Made by a program: the position numbers and the translations under genes
Shown here: positions 1-5,469 of the stretch, in pieces
Layout of the letters: every line of letters starts with the position of its first letter
Numbering within the stretch: position 1 is the stretch's first letter
Notes under the pieces: generated by a model
Told to the model about the DNA's origin: nothing
Database searches by the model: none
The model's input: the letters and a program-made list of their open reading frames with translations, nothing else
Assembly: GCA_031277235.1 (NCBI GenBank)
Contig: JAITMT010000370.1
Location: 1 to 8,926, forward strand
Direction: 5' to 3'
Source: Tannerella sp.
GTDB lineage: Bacteria > Bacteroidota > Bacteroidia > Bacteroidales > Tannerellaceae
DNA length: 8,926 bases

Positions 1-150
1 CCCGACGAAATCTTGACGATGGCTCGCGAAGCCAATTTGAAAAATGCTGAAATCATTTCGAAACAAGACATGGAAAAACGCTACTTTTCCGGCAGAACAG
101 ATAATTTTTTCCCGGCCGAAGGAGAAATATTTTTATTGGCGACAATATAA
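1..150 (+). CDS. C-terminal end of a truncated gene, possibly a class I SAM-dependent methyltransferase
   Basis: Reading frame 1 is open from the first base to a TAA at 148-150 and gives 49 residues; the start lies outside the window. The tail carries RYFSGRTDNFFPAEGE followed by a short hydrophobic strand, LLATI, that ends the protein. From memory, this resembles the last helix and final beta strand of class I SAM-dependent methyltransferases, where a Tyr-Phe-x-x-Arg-Thr-Asp stretch precedes the last strand. No cofactor motif is in view, so the family call is tentative, but the coding call is fairly safe: the frame is open up to a stop and a strong hairpin follows four bases later. Confidence 0.45.
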   Translation, partial: PDEILTMAREANLKNAEIISKQDMEKRYFSGRTDNFFPAEGEIFLLATI

Positions 151-153
151 ATA

Positions 154-194
154 TACCTTAAATCCGCAAGTAAAAAAGGTGCGGATTTAAGGTA
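154..194. terminator. 15-bp perfect hairpin after the truncated first gene
   Basis: Bases 154-168 (TACCTTAAATCCGCA) pair without mismatch with 180-194, leaving an 11-base purine-rich loop. The hairpin starts four bases after the stop codon of the first gene, so it most likely ends that transcript. The + strand lacks an immediate U-run (A's follow, then TTTTT at 203-207), and the other strand is followed by a moderately T-rich stretch. It is therefore not a textbook intrinsic terminator and may instead protect the mRNA 3' end. It carries one CCGCA and one TGCGG copy, the element that recurs before the next gene. Confidence 0.6.
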
Positions 195-231
195 AAAAAT
201 AATTTTTGGAAAGGTAAAAACATGTTATTCG

Positions 232-270
232 CCGCAAAAATGCGGAAAATAAATTGTACTTTTGCCGCAT
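232..270. promoter_or_regulatory. Inverted CCGCA/TGCGG elements around the Fic promoter, possible operator
   Basis: CCGCA (232-236), four A's and TGCGG (241-245) form a small hairpin. The same TGCGG side can pair instead with CCGCA at 265-269. That longer inverted repeat is ATGCGG-AAAA (240-249) against TTTT-CCGCAT (260-270, with G264 bulged out), and its centre covers the -7 box start. Overlap with the promoter suits an operator. The downstream Fic protein has a winged helix, so autoregulation is conceivable, but this is inference only. Confidence 0.3.
257..264 (+). promoter_or_regulatory. Bacteroidota-type -7 promoter box before the Fic gene
   Basis: TACTTTTG at 257-264 matches the Bacteroides -7 consensus TAnnTTTG exactly. 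No clear TTG/TTTG -33 element sits 19-21 bases upstream; that position is occupied by a small hairpin (232-245). Transcription would begin near 268-272, giving a very short leader before the ATG at 283. Confidence 0.5.
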
Positions 271-282
271 CCTTATTTTGAT

Positions 283-1380
283 ATGGCAAAATATATTTAT
301 CAAAACGAAAATTGGACCGACTTCGGTTGGGAAAATGCGGTTGTGAGTGCGGCGCTGGGAGAGGTTCGTCTTTTGCAGGGCAAGATGTTGGGGCAGATTC
401 ATTCACTCGGTTTTTCGTCGAAGGAAGAGAAAAATCTTGAAATGCTGACGCTTGATGTGCTTAAATCATCTGAGATTGAGGGAGAAAAGTTGAACTATGA
501 CCAAGTCCGCTCGTCTATTGCGCGCCGTTTGGGGATCAATACGGCGGGACTTGTTTCTTCGCCCCGAAATGTTGACGGCGTCGTGGAAATGATGCTTGAT
601 GCAACTCAAAATTACAGGGAACCGCTTACCGAAGAACGGCTGTTTGGCTGGCATGCGGCGCTTTTTCCGACCGGTTATAGTGGGATGTATAAAATTGACG
701 TTGCCAGGTATCGCAGTGAAGAAATGCAGGTCGTTTCGGGCGCAATGGGGAAAGAACGTGTACATTATGAAGCCGTTCCGGCAAAAGATGTGAAAACGGA
801 GATGGATAATTTCCTGTTTTGGCTAAATAATGATAATATCTTGATTGATAGTGTATTAAAATCGGCCATAGCCCATTTTTGGTTTGTCATTATTCACCCG
901 TTTGACGATGGTAACGGGCGGATTGCCCGTGCTATTTCCGACATGTTACTCGCTCGCAGTGAGAGCAGTCCGGAGCGATTTTACAGTCTTTCGAATCAAA
1001 TCCGGCAGGAGAAAAACGTTTATTACGAAACGCTTAAAAGCGGTCAACACGGCGATGGCGATATAACACAATGGCTGGTCTGGTTTTTGACTTGTCTGAA
1101 ACACGCATTGCTTGAAACAGAAGATAGCATGCAACATATTTTGCGTAAGGCAGCATTTTGGGAAAAACACAAGGAGACGCCAATCAACGAGCGGCAACGC
1201 TTGATGCTCAATAAATTATTTGATGATTTTTCCGGAAAACTGACTTCTTCAAAATGGGCAAAAATCGCCAAAACCTCTCCGGACTCCGCATTGAGAGACA
1301 TGAAGGATTTGATGGAAAAAGGGATTTTACGACAGGAAAAAGAAAGGGGTAGAAATGTAAATTATACGTTGCAGGAATGA
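283..1380 (+). CDS. Fic family adenylyltransferase, class II self-inhibited, with C-terminal winged helix
   Basis: This 365-residue protein is predicted to transfer AMP (or another nucleotide phosphate) from a nucleotide to a hydroxyl side chain of a target protein in the cytoplasm. Residues 1-100 match the DUF4172-type N-terminal region and include the inhibitory motif SSEIEG (62-67), which fits S/T-x-x-x-E-G/N with Glu66 as the gating residue. Because this motif is N-terminal to the Fic core, the protein is class II. The flap hairpin is near 147-165, and the catalytic motif HPFDDGNGRIAR is complete at 205-216, with His205 as general base. Residues about 302-363 look like a winged-helix domain, as in related Fic-wHTH proteins. 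The frame could open at TTG 262, but that codon lies inside the promoter box; ATG 283 opens the typical MAKYIYQ sequence. There is no Shine-Dalgarno site. No antitoxin-like gene is adjacent, consistent with built-in inhibition. Target unknown. Confidence 0.93.
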   Translation: MAKYIYQNENWTDFGWENAVVSAALGEVRLLQGKMLGQIHSLGFSSKEEKNLEMLTLDVLKSSEIEGEKLNYDQVRSSIARRLGINTAGLVSSPRNVDGVVEMMLDATQNYREPLTEERLFGWHAALFPTGYSGMYKIDVARYRSEEMQVVSGAMGKERVHYEAVPAKDVKTEMDNFLFWLNNDNILIDSVLKSAIAHFWFVIIHPFDDGNGRIARAISDMLLARSESSPERFYSLSNQIRQEKNVYYETLKSGQHGDGDITQWLVWFLTCLKHALLETEDSMQHILRKAAFWEKHKETPINERQRLMLNKLFDDFSGKLTSSKWAKIAKTSPDSALRDMKDLMEKGILRQEKERGRNVNYTLQE

Positions 1381-1473
1381 AATAAAGATGCACTTTGGGT
1401 CAAACAAACACCGGAGCAAATTCAAAAGTGGAAGGAGAAATTGTCCAATATCACAGGAGAAATTATCAACTGA
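1381..1473 (+). pseudogene. Start-less 30-codon reading frame, probable gene remnant
   Basis: Directly after the Fic stop codon and in the same phase, 30 codons run to a TGA at 1471-1473. The product contains ALWVKQTPEQIQKWKEKL, a protein-like amphipathic, Lys/Gln/Glu-rich sequence with two Trp. The frame has no ATG, and GTG/TTG starts occur only inside it. An ATG at 1388 in another frame gives a 32-residue peptide of unlikely composition. The best reading is the remains of a deleted gene, or the former 5' part of a small protein. I do not recognise the family. Confidence 0.3.
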
Positions 1474-1523
1474 AATGACAAAGTAGAGAAAATATTGCAA
1501 TATACAAATTATATTAATTAACA

Positions 1524-2261
1524 ATGGCAAACGAAAAACGATTCAGTGAAATTGTAAATTACCGACGTTCGACCCGTCATTATGACGAAAGTAAGGTATT
1601 GGACCCGGAAAAAGTAAAATCGTGTATAGAACTGGCGACTTTGGCTCCCAATTCTTCCAACATGCAGCTATGGGAATTTTATCACATCACCGATTCCGGT
1701 GTTTTGCAGAAACTTTCCCGTGCCTGCCACAGTCAGATGGCTGCAACAACTGCACAGCAAATGGTTGTGTTCGTGACGAGGCAGGATTTGTACCGGAAAA
1801 GAGCCCGGAAAATGATGGAATTGGAAATACAGAATGTGCTGAAAACCAGTCCGCAACAGAAGCACGAAAAGAGAATAAAACGCTGGCGGCAATATTACGG
1901 AACCGTGATGCCGCTACTCTATGCGCGATTTTTCGGCATATTGGGTTTCATTAGGAAAACGGTTGGAATTATTGTCGGTTTTTTTCGGCCATCCATGTAT
2001 CAACTGTCTGAAAGTGATATGAATGTGGTGGTACACAAAACTTGCGGCCTGGCGGCGCAGACGTTTATGCTTGCAATGGCTGAAACAGGTTATGATACTT
2101 GTCCGATGGAAGGTTTCGACAGCCGGCTGGTGAAAAAGATATTGAAACTCCCCTTTGGCTCCGGAATCAATATGGTGATATCCTGCGGAATACGAAAAGA
2201 AGGCGGCATCTGGGGTGACAGAATGCGTATCCCGTTTGATGAAGTATACAGGAGGATTTAG
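1524..2261 (+). CDS. Nitroreductase-family FMN-dependent oxidoreductase
   Basis: This 245-residue protein belongs to the nitroreductase superfamily: FMN-binding dimers that use NAD(P)H to reduce nitro groups, quinones or other electrophiles. The start shows the usual phosphate-binding signature RRSTRHYD (14-21), followed by APNSSNMQLW (41-50), the FMN-contacting segment after the first helix. The C-terminal part has LAAQTFMLAMAETGYDT (177-193), matching the conserved helix and turn that lead to the final flavin-binding strand, and ends in GIWGDRMRIPFDEV. Residues about 108-158 form a basic then hydrophobic insertion (RIKRWRQYYG, then FFGILGFIRKTVGIIVGFF) that might cover the active site or touch the membrane. 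ATG 1524 is preceded by the AT-rich ATTAATTAACA without a Shine-Dalgarno site. The 50 bases before it hold no convincing promoter box. It seems a single gene, closed by a terminator. Substrate cannot be read from the sequence. Confidence 0.9.
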   Translation: MANEKRFSEIVNYRRSTRHYDESKVLDPEKVKSCIELATLAPNSSNMQLWEFYHITDSGVLQKLSRACHSQMAATTAQQMVVFVTRQDLYRKRARKMMELEIQNVLKTSPQQKHEKRIKRWRQYYGTVMPLLYARFFGILGFIRKTVGIIVGFFRPSMYQLSESDMNVVVHKTCGLAAQTFMLAMAETGYDTCPMEGFDSRLVKKILKLPFGSGINMVISCGIRKEGGIWGDRMRIPFDEVYRRI

Positions 2262-2267
2262 AAAAAT

Positions 2268-2300
2268 CCTGTTATAAAAATATGCTTAATAACAGGTTTT
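2268..2300 (+). terminator. Intrinsic terminator of the nitroreductase gene
   Basis: CCTGTTAT (2268-2275) pairs perfectly with ATAACAGG (2289-2296) across a 13-base AT-rich loop and is followed by TTTT (2297-2300). The A's before the left arm can extend the pairing to the T's with a one-base bulge. It begins seven bases after the nitroreductase stop, so the following cassette is probably transcribed from its own promoter. Confidence 0.7.
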
Positions 2301-2434
2301 CCGTTAAGTAATGTTTTAGTCAAAAATTTTTACATTTTTATCTATTATTCTTAAAAATACGTAACAAAATCTGCAATATTTCATTGTTTTATGCGTTTTT
2401 GTTAATGAATATTTCATCAAATAAAATTAAGAAT
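2301..2434 (+). promoter_or_regulatory. AT-rich leader that should contain the cassette promoter
   Basis: This 134-base stretch lies between the nitroreductase terminator and the start of the large cassette gene. It is very AT-rich, but no exact TAnnTTTG box with a correctly spaced TTG was found. Partial matches are TACATTTT (2331-2338) and a TTTTTG at 2396-2401. An all-A/T inverted repeat, ATTTTTA (2334-2340) with TAAAAAT (2352-2358), may be chance. A promoter is expected here because a terminator lies upstream, but its position is not resolved. Confidence 0.3.
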
Positions 2435-5400
2435 ATGATAAATCAGTCTCAAATATATAAATTTGCTTCCTTGCGAAGCCCCAAAGCCGATTTTCCATCA
2501 TCTGAAACAGAACATGTTACCTTGGAAACACCGCTTACTACTGCGCTGGCCGAAGTTGTGGAAAATACTGTTCAAACACAGGAACAGACATTAAATCAAT
2601 ACAATAGCGCTTTGCAGGACTACGTGACTTCCGGCAGTTTTGTGAAATCCGGAAAAGATTTTGCAGCATTGCAGGGGAAAAATGCTTCGCAGGAAAAACT
2701 TGCGCAGTTGTATGACAATATCGTCGTCAGAACACTTACAAAGAGCAATACCAATCTACTGTTCAAACAGTTAATGGATGAGTTCAGGAATGTGTATGCC
2801 GCGCTTAAAAATACGCAATATCCTGTCCCCGTTGAAATTGCCATCCCCGAAGCCGGTGCACCTAACTTTATTGGCTTCAAAGGTGAAAATGAAGAACTTA
2901 AAGAAGAAGATTTAACCACTAAGATACAGCTTTTGGAGCAGTTGAACAGTCTATCGAAAGTCGAATCATTGCTTTTCGAAGCCGAAAAAGAACATGTGTC
3001 CTCTTTTCCGCAAAAAGGAAGCGTCAGAACAAAAAATTTACCGGTTCAAGGCTTACTGATTTCACTGGGAAAGGATAGTATTTCAGTTGCCGATGCAAAA
3101 ATGGCGATAGGCGTCGAGTTGGAAAAAAGAACGGTGGAATCGGCTGAAACAAAGATTGTTGGCAGAGAAGTTCTCAAAAGTGCCGCCACTGCAATTAATG
3201 AAGAAGTTCAACAGAAGAATACAGGTAACACCCTTATTGAAAAGCAGTTTAAAAGCTATGAAAAACTTATAAATTCATTGGAAGCACAGGGAGTAACCCG
3301 CATCGAATCCACCTTAGAGAAGAAAACCGATAAATACGATTTGATTTATAATATATTGAACAGTAAGCTTTTCACGCTCGAAGAAGCCGAAAATTCAGTG
3401 TCGGAAAAGATGAAAAACATTAACAATCAACTGAGAACGCTGGTTGAAACTGAAAAATACAGTTTGATCGGTTCAAAATGGGTGAATGTTTCCTCTTTTG
3501 AACATGCATATTTCGGCATAAAAAGACCATATAGCATTTTTACGCATGGAAATGAATGTAATTTGAAATTTCCGTATCAGGTGGCCGATTTGAGAGTCGT
3601 GGAAACAGAGACTGTCGGCTACCTTCCCGGAGAAATAGCCCACATCAACAATACACAGGCCGGAGCAAAAAACATCAGGGAAACGCGCCGTCTGAAACGG
3701 CTCGAATCATTTGAGTCTTTTATCACGGACGAAGAGACATTCCGTGAAACAGATACGCAATCAACCGAAAAATTCAGCCTGGAAAATGTATCCTCCGACA
3801 TTCAGAGTAAAGCCAATGAAATATCGGTTTATGCCTCTGCTTCAGGAAGTTTCGGACCTGTTTCGAGTAGTATTGACGCCGGTTTTTCCAATTCCTCTTC
3901 TTCCATCAATTCAAGTGTCGTAGCCCAAAAAGAAGCAAAGGAAGTATTTGAACGTGTGGTAGATAGAGTCAGTAAACGCGTGCGTGGCGAACGAAGCACC
4001 ATGACCATCGAAGAGTTTGAGGAAAAGGTCACGCTTGAAGTCGATAACAGCACGACCGAAACAAAATCGTATGTTTACAGATGGCTCAACAAACTGATTC
4101 GCGGCACTTTGAAAAATTACGGCAAGCGGCTTATATTTGAAATAGACATCGTACATCCGGCTCATTACTACCTAAGTCGCTCCATCAAGGAAATTCCGGG
4201 TTTTGAAATTCCGAAAGACCCGCGTAAAGCCTCCGTCGATGGCAGTCCCGTTCTGACGATAGACAACATTACCAGAGACAATTACCATATTTGGGCGATA
4301 TTGTATAAAATTGATATTGAGCAGCCGCCTGCAGCAAAAACCATTGTTTCGGAAACGTTCTACGGTTCGCAGACATCAGCAGCAAGCAAATTGGTTCAGA
4401 TACCGGAAGATTACAGTTGCTATACAGCACGGGCATCATCTTATTATTATGACTATCAGATACCTGCATCCTTGGTCTGCTCTGTTGGAGTATTTGATTT
4501 TGCCAGTTGGCAAGATGGGGATGCTTTTCTTTGGAACAACGTGCAAATCTGGTGTAACGGCGAAACAAAACAGATACCTATTACGGTAGTATCCAGAGGA
4601 GCAGAGTTTTACGTAAATATTGAAATCGAATGTCATCTGTCTGAAGAAGCCTATAAAGCATGGAAGATCAAGACATACAACTCTATCGTGGCAGCCTACG
4701 AAGAATTGGTTAGACAGAAAGAAGAAGAATTTGCCTCCTTCGACCCTAACAGACCGGGAATCAATCCATTGAAAAAGGAAAGCATGGTGAAAGACGAAAT
4801 AAAACGCGAAACGATACGAAAAATGTTTCGCTGCAATCCCTTCTGGCTCAAGGACAACTATGTGGTAGGCAAAGAATTTCAACCCAATTGTTGCGCAGAT
4901 ACCATGAATGCACAGGTTGTCAAATTCATTGAAACGGCTTTCGACTGGGAAAACATGACCTATCAGCTGCATCCTTATTTTTATTCCGATAAGAACAACT
5001 GGAGCGAACTACTTGATTTGTCGGACGATAATCCACATTTTGAAGCATTTATGCAGGCTTCCTACGCCACGGTGCGCGTGCCTGTACACAGGGACGAACT
5101 AAAAGAGCGCGCAGCTATCAACTTCCTGCAATTCAACTCAATAGCTAATTATGAAGTAGTGCCCGAAGGATTTGGGACGTTGCTGGCAGAACTTAAAGAC
5201 AACCAGCCGACAAAATTTGAGTACGACATCAACGGCGTCGAACTGCCCGAACCCAAGGAAATCATTGATTTAGGAGTATTTAAAATACCGACGGATTTGG
5301 TGATTCTGGAGTGTGGCAACCGTGACGGCGTCAAACCCAGAGGCTATCCCGAAAGTGATGACGAGCCGACAAGCGATGTGCTGATTCCGAAACAATACTC

Positions 5401-5467
5401 ACCTGCCATTATTGCAGAGAGTTGTGATATGGCAACAGATTCGTATTCAGGCGAAAATCCGCAATAA
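2435..5467 (+). CDS. Large (1010 aa) uncharacterised protein, first gene of a cassette with a patatin lipase
   Basis: Function unknown. There is no signal peptide or membrane helix, so it is probably cytoplasmic or exported by a dedicated machine. Residues 35-130 and 155-340 are mostly helical and charged, partly coiled-coil-like. Residues 347-450 hold a motif-rich block: SKWV, YFGIKRPYSIFTHG (359-372), GYLPGEIAHI (395-404), then RETRRLKRLE and RETDTQSTEKF (437-447). Residues 464-495 are Ser/Gly/Ala-rich with alternating polar and hydrophobic residues. A helix (498-520) and RWLNKLIRGTLKNYGKRLIFEI (549-570, conserved-looking) follow. The C-terminal part has AFDWENMTYQLHPYF (835-849) and VRVPVHRDE (880-888). 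From memory, the LPGE-AHI, NYGKRL and AF-WE-MTY-YPYF motifs occur together in large uncharacterised proteins of many bacteria; I could not verify this. The frame could begin at TTG 2384 or ATG 2405. ATG 2435, after an A-rich leader, is preferred, but 2405 (1020 aa) remains possible. The stop is two bases before the patatin start. Confidence 0.85.
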   Translation: MINQSQIYKFASLRSPKADFPSSETEHVTLETPLTTALAEVVENTVQTQEQTLNQYNSALQDYVTSGSFVKSGKDFAALQGKNASQEKLAQLYDNIVVRTLTKSNTNLLFKQLMDEFRNVYAALKNTQYPVPVEIAIPEAGAPNFIGFKGENEELKEEDLTTKIQLLEQLNSLSKVESLLFEAEKEHVSSFPQKGSVRTKNLPVQGLLISLGKDSISVADAKMAIGVELEKRTVESAETKIVGREVLKSAATAINEEVQQKNTGNTLIEKQFKSYEKLINSLEAQGVTRIESTLEKKTDKYDLIYNILNSKLFTLEEAENSVSEKMKNINNQLRTLVETEKYSLIGSKWVNVSSFEHAYFGIKRPYSIFTHGNECNLKFPYQVADLRVVETETVGYLPGEIAHINNTQAGAKNIRETRRLKRLESFESFITDEETFRETDTQSTEKFSLENVSSDIQSKANEISVYASASGSFGPVSSSIDAGFSNSSSSINSSVVAQKEAKEVFERVVDRVSKRVRGERSTMTIEEFEEKVTLEVDNSTTETKSYVYRWLNKLIRGTLKNYGKRLIFEIDIVHPAHYYLSRSIKEIPGFEIPKDPRKASVDGSPVLTIDNITRDNYHIWAILYKIDIEQPPAAKTIVSETFYGSQTSAASKLVQIPEDYSCYTARASSYYYDYQIPASLVCSVGVFDFASWQDGDAFLWNNVQIWCNGETKQIPITVVSRGAEFYVNIEIECHLSEEAYKAWKIKTYNSIVAAYEELVRQKEEEFASFDPNRPGINPLKKESMVKDEIKRETIRKMFRCNPFWLKDNYVVGKEFQPNCCADTMNAQVVKFIETAFDWENMTYQLHPYFYSDKNNWSELLDLSDDNPHFEAFMQASYATVRVPVHRDELKERAAINFLQFNSIANYEVVPEGFGTLLAELKDNQPTKFEYDINGVELPEPKEIIDLGVFKIPTDLVILECGNRDGVKPRGYPESDDEPTSDVLIPKQYSPAIIAESCDMATDSYSGENPQ

Positions 5468-5469
5468 CC

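Noticed and set aside
222..281. 19-codon frame starting with ATG 222 before the Fic gene
   Set aside because: It overlaps the promoter and hairpin elements and has no independent support as a leader peptide.
262..282. TTG start for the Fic gene, seven codons upstream of the ATG
   Set aside because: The TTG lies inside the exact TAnnTTTG promoter box, and the family sequence begins naturally at MAKYIYQ from ATG 283.
2334..2358. ATTTTTA/TAAAAAT inverted repeat in the cassette leader
   Set aside because: It is made only of A and T in a very AT-rich region, so a 7-base match is expected by chance.
2384..2434. TTG 2384 or ATG 2405 as start of the large cassette gene
   Set aside because: TTG 2384 is an unlikely start and the added residues are hydrophobic and not informative. 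ATG 2405 is possible, but ATG 2435 has the better A-rich leader; only homologue alignment can settle it.
4436..4972. 178-codon open frame on the - strand inside the large gene
   Set aside because: It is antisense to a clearly coding frame, rich in Phe, His and Cys, with no recognisable motif. It is a shadow of the + strand gene.
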